Source: Spirosoma utsteinense
GTDB taxonomy: Bacteria > Bacteroidota > Bacteroidia > Cytophagales > Spirosomataceae
Assembly: GCF_014282275.1 (NCBI RefSeq)
Contig: NZ_VFIA01000006.1
Span: 1 to 64,000, forward strand
DNA length: 64,000 nt
Reading direction: 5' to 3'
Shown: positions 17,589 to 26,317 of the stretch, in pieces
Layout of the letters: each line of letters begins with the position of its first letter
Position numbering within the stretch: position 1 is the first letter of the stretch
Notes under the pieces: generated by a model
What the model was told of the DNA's origin: nothing
What the model saw: the letters and a program-made list of their open reading frames with translations, nothing else
Databases searched by the model: none
Position numbers and translations under genes: made by a program

Positions 17589-18791
17589 ATGAAGCACAAT
17601 TTTTTCCGTGTTCTTCTCGGCGTTTGCAGTTTTCTTCCACTCCTTGTTTCCGCCCAGTCCTTTACCGCACTGACAGGCCAGACACTCAACGTCCCAACGT
17701 CGTCTGTTCCATTCCTGAATTTCACGCCTGATGCCCGTTCCGGTGCGCTGGGTGAAGCAGGGGTAGCCTTAGGCGATGCCGACGCGAACGCCATCTTCTG
17801 GAATCCGTCGAAGCTGGTATTTGCCAAGCAGGACAAAGGCGCATCGATCTCTTATACGCCCTGGTTGCGAGAGTTGATCGGTGATATGTATTACACTTAT
17901 CTGAGTGGGTATTCCAAAGTTGGCAAAAACTCGGTTGTGGGTGGGTCGCTGATGTATTTCGACCTGGGAACGGTCAACTTCACAACGGCAACGGGCGTAG
18001 CCGCCGGTACATTCAACTCCCGCGAATATGCCATTACGGCCACGTTTGCGCAGCGGCTCTCGCGGAATTTCTCGCTTGGCGTCGATCTTAAATACCTCAA
18101 TTCAAACCTGGCGTCGGGTAGTAGCACGCCCGGCCTGAAACCAGGGGCTACGGCTGCGGCCGATATCAGCGCCTTCTACCGCAACGAAGTCCGCGACAAT
18201 GCGTCGGGTAAAGGGCTGGGCTGGGCGTTTGGCGGGATGATTTCCAACCTCGGTGGCCGAATCAATTATGGCGGTACCGAACGGTATTTTATTCCAACAA
18301 ACCTGCGTCTGGGAACGGCCGTTACGTTGTTTGCCGATCAGTATAACAAGTTCAACTTTGTGGTCGACGTCAATAAACTGATGGTACCGACCCCGAACAT
18401 ACAGAATGTGAATGGCGCACAAGTCAACCTGAACGCCGGAAAAAATTATTTCAGTTCGGTATTTGGGTCGTTTGCCGATGCGCCAGGCGGGTTCGGCGAA
18501 GAAATTCGTGAGTTCACCCTGTCGACAGGTATCGAGTACTGGTACAACCAACAGTTTGCGGTACGGGCCGGTTACTTCGGCGAATCAAATCTCAAAGGGG
18601 GTCGTAAGTACGTCACTACAGGACTTGGCCTGCGCCTGCAGGATCGGTTTGGCGTTGACTTCTCTTACCTGTTACCGGTGCAACAGGGTAGCCCCCTTTC
18701 GCAGACATTCCGGATTTCGTTAATACTTAATCTGAATGGCGCTAACAATTTGTTTAGAGAAGAGGACGTTTCCGGCGACACCGATAACTAA
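17589..18791 (+). CDS. porV: Type IX secretion system outer-membrane protein PorV
   Basis: 400 residues from MKHNFFRVLLGVCSFLPL, with a signal peptide ending in SAQ near residue 22. The open frame extends upstream into the porU spacer, but only this start gives a signal sequence. The protein begins with the PorV hallmark: VPFLNFTPDARSGALGEAG, then ANAIFWNPSKL. It continues as alternating beta-strands of a FadL-like 14-stranded barrel. PorV binds the sorting domains of exported cargo and shuttles them from the translocon to PorU. The gene follows porU directly and is followed by a hairpin terminator. Confidence 0.95.
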   Translation: MKHNFFRVLLGVCSFLPLLVSAQSFTALTGQTLNVPTSSVPFLNFTPDARSGALGEAGVALGDADANAIFWNPSKLVFAKQDKGASISYTPWLRELIGDMYYTYLSGYSKVGKNSVVGGSLMYFDLGTVNFTTATGVAAGTFNSREYAITATFAQRLSRNFSLGVDLKYLNSNLASGSSTPGLKPGATAAADISAFYRNEVRDNASGKGLGWAFGGMISNLGGRINYGGTERYFIPTNLRLGTAVTLFADQYNKFNFVVDVNKLMVPTPNIQNVNGAQVNLNAGKNYFSSVFGSFADAPGGFGEEIREFTLSTGIEYWYNQQFAVRAGYFGESNLKGGRKYVTTGLGLRLQDRFGVDFSYLLPVQQGSPLSQTFRISLILNLNGANNLFREEDVSGDTDN

Positions 18792-18834
18792 GATGTGACG
18801 GTTAATTTTCCGCACCCCACTCATTGTTTTTACG

Positions 18835-18861
18835 AATGGCATTTCTAGTCGGAATGCCATT
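18835..18861 (+). terminator. Terminator after porV
   Basis: A perfect 9-bp stem (AATGGCATT at 18835-18843 with AATGCCATT at 18853-18861) followed by TTATTTTATT. It closes the SprT-like/porU/porV unit and lies only 24 bases before the next gene. Confidence 0.75.
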
Positions 18862-18884
18862 TTATTTTATTCATTTCAGCACCA

Positions 18885-20165
18885 ATGACTCTCGATAGAA
18901 CACAGTCGCCCGCATTTCAGGCTATTCAGGAAATACAACTTCCCACCGTTCAGCAGCATAAACTGGACAATGGTATCTTATTGCACCTCATTGCAGTCGA
19001 TCAGCAGCCCGTATTGCGGCTGGAATGTGTATTCGATGCCGGTACCTGGTATGAGCAGACACCGGGTACGGCGTTCTTTGCGGTCAAGATGCTGGCTGAA
19101 GGCACAACGACCCGCTCATCGGCTCAGATCAGCGAATATTTCGACCGCTATGGAGCGTTCCTGGAACTGAATAGCGGTCCCGACCGGGCCAGTATGGTGA
19201 TCTACTGCCTCACGAAATTTTTGCCGAACGTCCTGCCGCTCCTCCGTGAACTCCTCACCGAACCTACCTTCCCCCAGAAAGAACTCGATGACCTGCGCAA
19301 CATCACGCTCCAGAACCTACGCGTCAACTACGAGAAAAACGCTTATCTGGCGGGCGTGCTGTTTCGCGAAAAGCTGTTTGGCCTGGACCATCCCTATGGC
19401 CGGAGCCAGCGGCCCGATGCCATCGAGCAACTGACGCGCGAGGGCGTTGTCGATTTTTACGAGCGAGCCATCCGGAATCGTCCGTTTCAACTCGTCGTAG
19501 CCGGGCAGGCGTCCGAAAACGAGTTGCTGCTGATTAACCGCGAGTTGGGATCGCTGCCTATTCGTACCGACCAGTTGCTGGCCTTTGCCGGCAGCAAGGC
19601 CATTGATGACGCCGTAGCGGTACTGGCCGAGAAGCCTGACAGCACCCAATCATCCATCCGGATAGGCAGGCGGTTGTTTACCCGGTCGCATCCCGATTTT
19701 TTTAAAATGCTGGTAACCAATGAGATCCTCGGCGGGTATTTCGGCTCCCGGTTGATGAAGAATATCCGGGAAGAGAAAGGGTTTACCTATGGCATTTCGT
19801 CAAATATGCCTTCGTTCCGACGCGATGGTTATTTCCTCATCGGTACAGACGTCAATAAGGAAAATACGCAGCAGACCCTGGATGAGATCAGGAAAGAAAT
19901 TCGCATCCTGCAAACCGAGCCTGCATCGGCCGACGAACTGGAAACGGTGAAAAATTATATGGCTGGCGAATTCGTTGGTTCGCTCAATACGCCGTTCGAA
20001 ATTGCTGATCGGTATAAGGTGATTCTGCTGGATGATTTGCCTGCCGATTTTCTGAACACGTATATCCAGCGGCTGCGTTCTGTTTCGCCAGCGGATATTA
20101 TGGAAACGGCAGTGACGTACCTGCTTCAGGATGATTTGCGGGAGGTAGTCGTTGGTGGAAAGTAG
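18885..20165 (+). CDS. M16-family peptidase-like protein lacking the zinc site
   Basis: 426 residues with the two-lobe M16 layout and no obvious signal peptide. Where active members have HxxEH, this protein reads GTAFFAVKM (61-69): the two His and the Glu are replaced by Phe64, Lys68 and Val67. The second-lobe motif is intact (FGSRLMKNIREEKGFTYGISS, about 285-305), matching the Arg/Tyr substrate-binding segment of non-catalytic subunits. In Bacteroidota such proteins usually pair with an active M16 partner encoded next door. Here the neighbours are porV and plsY, so the partner must be elsewhere. It probably acts as the regulatory half of a heterodimer. Confidence 0.88.
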   Translation: MTLDRTQSPAFQAIQEIQLPTVQQHKLDNGILLHLIAVDQQPVLRLECVFDAGTWYEQTPGTAFFAVKMLAEGTTTRSSAQISEYFDRYGAFLELNSGPDRASMVIYCLTKFLPNVLPLLRELLTEPTFPQKELDDLRNITLQNLRVNYEKNAYLAGVLFREKLFGLDHPYGRSQRPDAIEQLTREGVVDFYERAIRNRPFQLVVAGQASENELLLINRELGSLPIRTDQLLAFAGSKAIDDAVAVLAEKPDSTQSSIRIGRRLFTRSHPDFFKMLVTNEILGGYFGSRLMKNIREEKGFTYGISSNMPSFRRDGYFLIGTDVNKENTQQTLDEIRKEIRILQTEPASADELETVKNYMAGEFVGSLNTPFEIADRYKVILLDDLPADFLNTYIQRLRSVSPADIMETAVTYLLQDDLREVVVGGK

Positions 20166-20216
20166 GTCTAAACGGTCTGTTGTGGGTTTAGTCCGTGGGT
20201 TTGGTAGAGTACATGG

Positions 20217-20247
20217 TTGGTTAATTTGTAACAAAACCTTACTTTTG
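20217..20247 (+). promoter_or_regulatory. Promoter of plsY
   Basis: TTG at 20217-20219, 20 bases, then TACTTTTG at 20240-20247, a good match to the Bacteroidota -33/-7 promoter. The plsY ATG is about 80 bases further. Confidence 0.6.
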
Positions 20248-20326
20248 CGCCCTGTTCCTCCTCACTTCATTCGTCGTTTCAGTTTGACACTTCCTATTTA
20301 CAACGGCTGTTGAGGCAGTTTTCTTG

Positions 20327-20986
20327 ATGAATATTTTCTTTATTGGCATTACCTGTATAGTAGCTTACCTAATTGGTTCTATCCCGACAGCGGTCTGGTA
20401 TGGTCAGGCTTTTTTCAATATCGATATTCGCCAGCATGGTAGCGGCAATGCCGGTGCAACGAATGTATTTCGGGTGTTGGGAAAACGCGCCGGTACCGTG
20501 GTTATGCTGGTCGATGTGCTAAAAGGATACACGGCTGCTATCCTGGCTACGCTGCTCTGGTATGCTGGCGTAATCACCGAAACGGAAATCCTGACGTTTA
20601 AAATCATATTTGGACTCATTGCCGTTATAGGCCACCTGTACCCCATTTTCGCTGAATTCAGGGGTGGGAAGGGAGTGGCTTCGCTGCTGGGAATGGTGCT
20701 GGGTATTCATCCTGAAATGGCACTGGTCTGCATCGGTATTTTTCTGCTGGTCGTTATTGCATCCCAGTATGTATCGCTGGGATCTATACTAGCCGCGCTG
20801 GCTTTTCCGGTGTTACTGCTGCTACGCATTTTCGGGCAAAAAGAAAGCCCTATTCTCATTGTATTCGGCTTTGTTGTCTTTTTGTTGGTGGTATTGACAC
20901 ATCAGAAAAACATTGGCCGGCTGTTGCGTGGTCAGGAAAACCGGACTGTTCTGATTCGACTCCGCAAAAAACGCGACGCTCAATAA
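20327..20986 (+). CDS. plsY: Glycerol-3-phosphate acyltransferase PlsY
   Basis: 219 residues from ATG at 20327; a TTG one codon earlier is a less likely start. The product is an integral membrane protein with the PlsY motifs YLIGSIPTAVW, then RQHGSGNAGATNVFRVLG, and GHLYPIFAEFRGGKGVASLLG. It transfers the acyl group from acyl-phosphate to glycerol-3-phosphate, the first acylation in phospholipid synthesis, at the inner membrane. The last 20 residues are basic and cytoplasmic. The gene has its own promoter and the next gene follows 95 bases later on the same strand. Confidence 0.95.
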   Translation: MNIFFIGITCIVAYLIGSIPTAVWYGQAFFNIDIRQHGSGNAGATNVFRVLGKRAGTVVMLVDVLKGYTAAILATLLWYAGVITETEILTFKIIFGLIAVIGHLYPIFAEFRGGKGVASLLGMVLGIHPEMALVCIGIFLLVVIASQYVSLGSILAALAFPVLLLLRIFGQKESPILIVFGFVVFLLVVLTHQKNIGRLLRGQENRTVLIRLRKKRDAQ

Positions 20987-21081
20987 TCTGATTTCCTAGT
21001 ATACGTCCGCCCCGACGTTGCGTGAAAGTGCGTAACTTCGGGGCGAATTTTTTTATGAGTGAGGCTGATTTTACCCACTGC

Positions 21082-22443
21082 ATGACTACATACCTCGAAG
21101 AAAACAAACAGCGGTTTCTCGACGAATTGCTCGAGTTACTGCGTATCCCGTCCGTATCGGCCGATTCTAAATTTAAAGGTGATATTCGGCGGGCGGCCGA
21201 ATTTGTCCGGGACAAACTAACGGCTGCCGGTCTGGACAAGGCTGCGCTTCATGAAACACCTGGCCACCCTATCGTTTATGCGGAGAAACTGGTAGACCCC
21301 AGCCGCCCTACCGTGCTGGTCTATGGCCATTACGATGTGCAGCCTGCCGACCCTTACGAACTCTGGCTGTCGCCCCCGTTTGAACCCACTATCCGTAACG
21401 AGCGGATTTACGCGCGGGGTGCCTGCGACGATAAAGGGCAGTTTTACATGCATGTGAAAGCGCTCGAAGCCATGCTGGCCACCGATGGTCTGCCCTGTAA
21501 CGTCAAGATCATGATCGAAGGCGAGGAAGAGGTCGGGTCCGATCACCTTGGCATTTTTGTCGCTGAACACCGCGAGATGCTGAGTGCCGATGTTATTCTG
21601 ATCTCAGACACGAGCATTATTTCAAATGAAACCCCGTCGCTGGAAACGGGTCTGCGGGGGCTGTCGTACGTAGAAGTCGAAGTCACCGGGCCTAACCGCG
21701 ATTTGCATTCGGGCGTCTATGGCGGGGGCGTTGCTAACCCAATCAACGTACTGGCCAGCATGATCGCATCGCTCCATGATGCCGATGGCCGCATTGCCAT
21801 TCCCGGCTTCTACGATGACGTGGCCGACCTGAGCGACGCCGAACGGGCTGAACTGGCCAAAGCACCGTTCGTGCTGGACGACTACAAACAGGATCTGGGT
21901 ATTGCTGATGTGATGGGTGAAAAAGGGTACTCGACCAACGAGCGGACTTCCATCCGACCCACACTGGATGTGAACGGGATCTGGGGCGGCTATACCGGTG
22001 AAGGCGCTAAAACGGTGTTGCCCTCGAAGGCATCGGCCAAAATCAGTATGCGCCTGGTGCCGAATCAAACCCCCGATGTAATTACCGAGCTGTTCACGCA
22101 TCATTTCAAATCCATAGCGCCGGCTGGCGTAACGGTTACCGTAAAGCCCCATCATGGTGGGTTGCCCTACGTAACGCCTGTCGATTCTGTCGAGTTTGAA
22201 GCCGCCAGTAAGGCATTTGAAGACGCCTGGGGTAAGAAGCCGATTCCAACACGGGGTGGCGGAAGTATACCCATTGTAGCCCTGTTCGAGCAGGAACTGG
22301 GGGTTAAATCCATCCTGATGGGCTTTGGGCTGGACAGCGATGCACTCCACTCGCCTAACGAAAGCTATGGCTTATTTAACTATTACAAAGGCATTGAAAC
22401 CATTCCGTATTTCTACAAGAATTACGCAGCCCTGAAGAAATAA
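21082..22443 (+). CDS. M20-family dipeptidase
   Basis: 453 residues from MTTYLEENKQRFLDELL. An ATG at 21055 and a GTG at 21022 are possible earlier starts; I chose the one where the family's usual N-terminus begins. Metal-ligand motifs are present: VYGHYDVQP, ARGACDDKGQ, EGEEEVGS and a C-terminal LHSPNESY. A dimerisation lid lies in the middle. Members hydrolyse dipeptides or related amides in the cytoplasm with two zinc ions, and the exact substrate is not readable. No signal peptide is visible. Confidence 0.88.
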   Translation: MTTYLEENKQRFLDELLELLRIPSVSADSKFKGDIRRAAEFVRDKLTAAGLDKAALHETPGHPIVYAEKLVDPSRPTVLVYGHYDVQPADPYELWLSPPFEPTIRNERIYARGACDDKGQFYMHVKALEAMLATDGLPCNVKIMIEGEEEVGSDHLGIFVAEHREMLSADVILISDTSIISNETPSLETGLRGLSYVEVEVTGPNRDLHSGVYGGGVANPINVLASMIASLHDADGRIAIPGFYDDVADLSDAERAELAKAPFVLDDYKQDLGIADVMGEKGYSTNERTSIRPTLDVNGIWGGYTGEGAKTVLPSKASAKISMRLVPNQTPDVITELFTHHFKSIAPAGVTVTVKPHHGGLPYVTPVDSVEFEAASKAFEDAWGKKPIPTRGGGSIPIVALFEQELGVKSILMGFGLDSDALHSPNESYGLFNYYKGIETIPYFYKNYAALKK

Positions 22444-22505
22444 ATGAACGCTGAGTCGAAGCCAATGCCTAGTCAGAGGTTTTGACTCAGTCCCTTTTCT
22501 ACTTT

Positions 22506-23879
22506 ATGAAGAAATTGCTGTTTGTTCTCTTGCTGAGTGGTTTAGCAGGAACATCGACGCTGGCCCAACAAACACCGGCCAACCCGTCCAGAACCACCCC
22601 TCCAGCCTCGCGTACGCTGACACCCGCCGAACAAAAACAGAAAGACAGAATAGATCGGGAGGTACAGCGCGACCGTCAGATTCGTGCCGAATGGGCGCAA
22701 AAACAACGCGAGTACGAAGCGAAGCAAGCTGAAAAAGAACGGCAGCGACAGGCAAAAAAAGCGGCCAAAGAGCGTGATCAATCTGTAAAGGAAGCACCCG
22801 TTCAAGCACCGGCTCCCGTACCTTCCACCACAGCGCCCACCCCAACTCCTGCTCCTCAACCAGCGGCTCCTGCTGCGGCCCCTGAACCGAGCCGGAAAGA
22901 GAAACGGGAAAAACGCAGGCAGGAGCAGACCGTTGAACCTGCTCCGTCAGCACCGGCACCGATTCCTGATGCACCTGCGCCGGTCGAGACCAGACCCCGG
23001 GAGCCCAAACCCGAGCGGGTAAAGCGTGAACGTGCCCCCCGCCCTGTAGCCATAGATTCTGCATCGGCAACGGGTACTGAACCGGCTATGAGCCGGTCAA
23101 CGGGTGAGTTTCTGCCCAAAGGCCACTTGTTCGACCCTATTTTGCTCGATCCGCTCGAAGCGCAGACCTACGGCAGTCTATTGCCGGTCTATAACACCGA
23201 GGGTAAACGGTACAAAGGCAGCATTGTTCCGTTCGCGTTTGGGTTTGCTAAACCATTTTACCGACGTACGAAGCAGCCTGGACATTCATCGGAGTGGGTA
23301 CTCGATCTGGCATCGTTCACCCAATTTGAGGCCTACCGTGATGCTACCCTGGACAAAGCACGACGTCGCATCCTCAACACCGATTATAAAGTAAGTATTA
23401 TTTATAACGTCCGGCGTGGGGCCAACACCTACCGGTTTCGGGTGTATCACCTGTCGTCGCACCTGGGTGATGATTACATCTTCCGTAACAACATTACAGC
23501 GCCTACGGCCAATGCCGTGAACTATGAGCTGCTGGACGTGACCTATAGCCGTATGATTCAAACACTGCGCCTATATGGGGGTATTGGGTTTGTGCTGCGC
23601 AAGGCTGAAGAACGTAAGCTGCTCAGTGCTCAACTCGGTGCTTACTATAAAAAACCATCCGACAAAGCGGCCCGGTTAGTAGGTGGCCTCGACGTTAAGT
23701 TCTGGCAGCAAACCGACTTCCGCCCAGGCATTCACGGTGGTATTGGTGTTGAGGTGGGCCGGACGCAGAATAACCTGACGTTTATGCTCGAAGGCTATTC
23801 CGGATTCAGGCCCTACAGTCAGTTCGAGAATCAGCAAACGTCGTGGATTGGTGTTGGCCTGTACCTGAACCCATTTTGA
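22506..23879 (+). CDS. Secreted Pro/Ala-rich protein with DUF1207-like C-terminus
   Basis: 457 residues from MKKLLFVLLLSGLAGTSTLAQ, a clear signal peptide; an earlier in-frame ATG at 22482 would spoil it. Residues about 40-95 form a highly charged Lys/Arg/Glu/Gln helix. About 100-195 is low-complexity Pro/Ala/Lys, likely an extended linker spanning the periplasm or peptidoglycan. The last 250 residues begin LFDPILLDPLEAQ and include YRFRVYHLSSHLGDDY, then amphipathic strands ending GVGLYLNPF. This resembles DUF1207 outer-membrane proteins and probably forms a barrel. Function is unknown. The assignment to DUF1207 is by motif resemblance only. Confidence 0.7.
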   Translation: MKKLLFVLLLSGLAGTSTLAQQTPANPSRTTPPASRTLTPAEQKQKDRIDREVQRDRQIRAEWAQKQREYEAKQAEKERQRQAKKAAKERDQSVKEAPVQAPAPVPSTTAPTPTPAPQPAAPAAAPEPSRKEKREKRRQEQTVEPAPSAPAPIPDAPAPVETRPREPKPERVKRERAPRPVAIDSASATGTEPAMSRSTGEFLPKGHLFDPILLDPLEAQTYGSLLPVYNTEGKRYKGSIVPFAFGFAKPFYRRTKQPGHSSEWVLDLASFTQFEAYRDATLDKARRRILNTDYKVSIIYNVRRGANTYRFRVYHLSSHLGDDYIFRNNITAPTANAVNYELLDVTYSRMIQTLRLYGGIGFVLRKAEERKLLSAQLGAYYKKPSDKAARLVGGLDVKFWQQTDFRPGIHGGIGVEVGRTQNNLTFMLEGYSGFRPYSQFENQQTSWIGVGLYLNPF

Positions 23880-23950
23880 TGGTGCTCATTTTGAGCCTTC
23901 TATTCGCTGCCTGAACTTAGTCAGGCGGCTGAACAGAAGGATTGGTCGTG

Positions 23951-23958
23951 TACCTTTG
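23951..23958 (+). promoter_or_regulatory. Putative -7 element for purB
   Basis: TACCTTTG matches TAnnTTTG and lies 17 bases before the purB ATG, implying a very short 5' leader. The -33 element is weak. Confidence 0.45.
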
Positions 23959-23975
23959 CGTTTTCAAATTTCAGT

Positions 23976-25316
23976 ATGACCTTATCAGCACTGACGGCGA
24001 TATCGCCCGTCGACGGCCGTTACCGTCGCCAAGTAGACGCTCTCGCTCCGTATTTCTCTGAATTCGGACTGATTCGCTACCGCGTTCGGATTGAGATCGA
24101 GTATTTTATTGCCCTTTGTGAATGGCCTGTTCCGCAGTTGTCGAGCGTCGATGCTACGCAGTTTCCAATTTTGCGCTCGTTGTATGAGTCGTTTTCTGAA
24201 GCTGATGCGCAACGGATCAAAGACATCGAGAAGACGACGAACCACGACGTTAAGGCGGTTGAGTATTTTATAAAAGAGAAACTCAAAGGATCGCCCGTTG
24301 AGCCGTTCCTGGAGTTCGTTCACTTTGGGCTGACATCGCAGGATATCAATAATACGGCCATACCCCTCTCGCTGGACGAAGCCCTGACCAACGAGATTAC
24401 ACCCTTGTACCAGAAGGTGTACGTACGATTACAGCAACTGGCCGAACAGTGGAACGATATTCCCATGCTGGCCCGAACTCATGGTCAGCCAGCGTCGCCT
24501 ACGCGCCTGGGGAAAGAGTTGTGTGTGTTCGTCGAACGGATTGAAAAACAGTTGCAGCTGCTGGCAGGTATTCCAACGGCAGCTAAGTTTGGGGGGGCAA
24601 CGGGTAATTTCAATGCCCATGCGGTGGCCTACCCGCATGAGGACTGGAAGGCCTTTGGCGATAAATTCGTACAAAGTCTGGGCATGGTCCGCAGCCAGTT
24701 TACGACCCAGATCGAACACTACGATATGATGGCGGCTACACTCGACGCCTTCAAACGCCTGAACACAATACTGATCGATCTCGACCGCGACATCTGGACG
24801 TATGTGTCGATGAACTACTTCAAGCAGAAATTAAAAGAAGGTGAAGTTGGCTCGTCGGCAATGCCGCACAAAGTAAACCCAATCGATTTTGAAAATTCGG
24901 AAGGTAATCTGGGTATTGCCAACGCGCTGTTCGAGCACCTGTCGGGCAAATTACCTATCTCCCGGCTCCAGCGCGACCTGACCGACTCGACCGTGTTGCG
25001 GAGCCTGGGCGTACCCTTTGCCCATTCGGTCATTGCGTTGACTTCGTTGTTGAAAGGGCTGGACAAACTCGAGCTGAACCCGGCGGCTATCCACGCTGAT
25101 CTGGAAGACAACTGGGCTGTTGTTGCCGAAGGTATTCAAACCGTTCTTCGTCGCGAAGGGTATCCACAGCCCTATGAAGCCCTCAAAGCCCTGACTCGTA
25201 CAAATCAGAAGATTACGGCCGATGGCATTCGTCAATTCATCGACGAACTGGCTGTATCAGATGGTGTAAAGGACGAATTAAGAGCCATTACACCGTTTAG
25301 TTATACCGGTTTATAA
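23976..25316 (+). CDS. purB: Adenylosuccinate lyase
   Basis: 446 residues, usual length for the longer PurB form. The fumarase/aspartase-superfamily signature GSSAMPHKVNP starts at about residue 292, and ARTHGQPASPTRLGKE supplies the active-site His region. The enzyme releases fumarate from SAICAR in IMP synthesis and from adenylosuccinate in AMP synthesis, as a cytoplasmic homotetramer. The gene is monocistronic, with a -7 element just upstream and a strong hairpin just downstream. purD lies 10 kb away and is separate. Confidence 0.96.
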   Translation: MTLSALTAISPVDGRYRRQVDALAPYFSEFGLIRYRVRIEIEYFIALCEWPVPQLSSVDATQFPILRSLYESFSEADAQRIKDIEKTTNHDVKAVEYFIKEKLKGSPVEPFLEFVHFGLTSQDINNTAIPLSLDEALTNEITPLYQKVYVRLQQLAEQWNDIPMLARTHGQPASPTRLGKELCVFVERIEKQLQLLAGIPTAAKFGGATGNFNAHAVAYPHEDWKAFGDKFVQSLGMVRSQFTTQIEHYDMMAATLDAFKRLNTILIDLDRDIWTYVSMNYFKQKLKEGEVGSSAMPHKVNPIDFENSEGNLGIANALFEHLSGKLPISRLQRDLTDSTVLRSLGVPFAHSVIALTSLLKGLDKLELNPAAIHADLEDNWAVVAEGIQTVLRREGYPQPYEALKALTRTNQKITADGIRQFIDELAVSDGVKDELRAITPFSYTGL

Positions 25317-25326
25317 GCTTTATGCC

Positions 25327-25383
25327 CCTGCCTGGCTGTGTTATCTGCTTACGAACTATAAACCGATAACACAGCCAGGCAGG
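25327..25383. terminator. Bidirectional terminator between purB and proC
   Basis: A perfect 19-bp stem (25327-25345 with 25365-25383) with a 19-base loop, between convergent genes. It starts 10 bases after purB and ends 9 bases before the proC stop. Confidence 0.8.
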
Positions 25384-25392
25384 ATGTCTGCC

Positions 25393-26196
25393 CTAGCCTT
25401 TAGACAGCTCCGTCGACCGGGTTTGGGCAGCTTTGATACCCGCCACCAGCGTGTCGGCAAGAGCGCCGTTCTCGAACTCCCGCAAGGCCGCTTCGGTAGT
25501 GCCCCCTTTGGAGGCTACAGCTTTGATAAGCTCATCCAGTGATTTATCGGAGGTATTGATCAGGTGATAAGCGCCCAGCATGGTCTGTTTTACCAACAGA
25601 GCCGATACGGCATCGTCGAACCCCATCTGCTTGCCCGCATCGATCATGGCTTTCACGACATAATAAAAATAGGCTGGTCCGCTGCCGCTGAGCGCCGTTA
25701 CTGCATCGAGCATCGTTTCGTCTTCCAGAAAAATAGACCGGCCCGTTGCATTGATCAGGTTCTCAATCCGGCGCAGATTGGTCATATCTACTTCTTTGGC
25801 AGCCGTAAAGCCCGTAATACCCATGCCGAGCATAGCGGGCGTGTTGGGCATAGCCCTGACGACAAGGGCGTGGTCCAGTTTTGCCTGAATCTGGGCAATG
25901 GGAATTCCCGCCATAATGGACAATACCACTTGCGTCGGTTGTATAACGGCCCGTAGCGACTCGTGTACACTGTTGAAGTCCTGCGGTTTTACGGATAAAA
26001 TAATCAGGTCTGTTTCACCAACGCGGGTGCTGATGGTATCGACGACTACGCCCGCTTTCTCCGCCCGAAGGGCTTCTGAGCGGTCGGCGCTTTTCTCGAT
26101 GAGCAGCAGGTTTTCCTGCTTAACCAGGTCATACTGGACAAACGATTTGGCAAATGCCATACCCATGTTGCCACAGCCAACGATTGCAATTTTCAT
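25393..26196 (-). CDS. proC: Pyrroline-5-carboxylate reductase
   Basis: 267 residues from MKIAIVGCGNMGMAFAKSF; the open frame continues upstream, but this Met starts the Rossmann fold. The nucleotide-binding GxGxxG segment is at residues 7-12. The C-terminal dimerisation domain contains DAVTALSGSGPAYFYYVVKAM, the ProC signature. The enzyme reduces pyrroline-5-carboxylate to proline with NAD(P)H in the cytoplasm. A terminator of the upstream gene lies between them, so proC probably has its own promoter. Confidence 0.95.
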   Translation of the reverse strand: MKIAIVGCGNMGMAFAKSFVQYDLVKQENLLLIEKSADRSEALRAEKAGVVVDTISTRVGETDLIILSVKPQDFNSVHESLRAVIQPTQVVLSIMAGIPIAQIQAKLDHALVVRAMPNTPAMLGMGITGFTAAKEVDMTNLRRIENLINATGRSIFLEDETMLDAVTALSGSGPAYFYYVVKAMIDAGKQMGFDDAVSALLVKQTMLGAYHLINTSDKSLDELIKAVASKGGTTEAALREFENGALADTLVAGIKAAQTRSTELSKG

Positions 26197-26264
26197 CAGT
26201 TCAATAGGTGAATTAGTGATCGGGCGAACGAAGGGGATGAAGTGACAAAGGCGTAACGAAAAAA

Positions 26265-26286
26265 GGTCAGGTGATACCACCTGACC
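26265..26286 (-). terminator. Terminator of the gatB-thioredoxin unit
   Basis: GGTCAGGTG (26265-26273) pairs perfectly with CACCTGACC (26278-26286) around a 4-base loop. On the minus strand it is followed directly by a T6 run, a textbook intrinsic terminator. Confidence 0.85.
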
Positions 26287-26317
26287 CCACAAAACTAAGA
26301 ACTCAGAAGCGGCTTAC

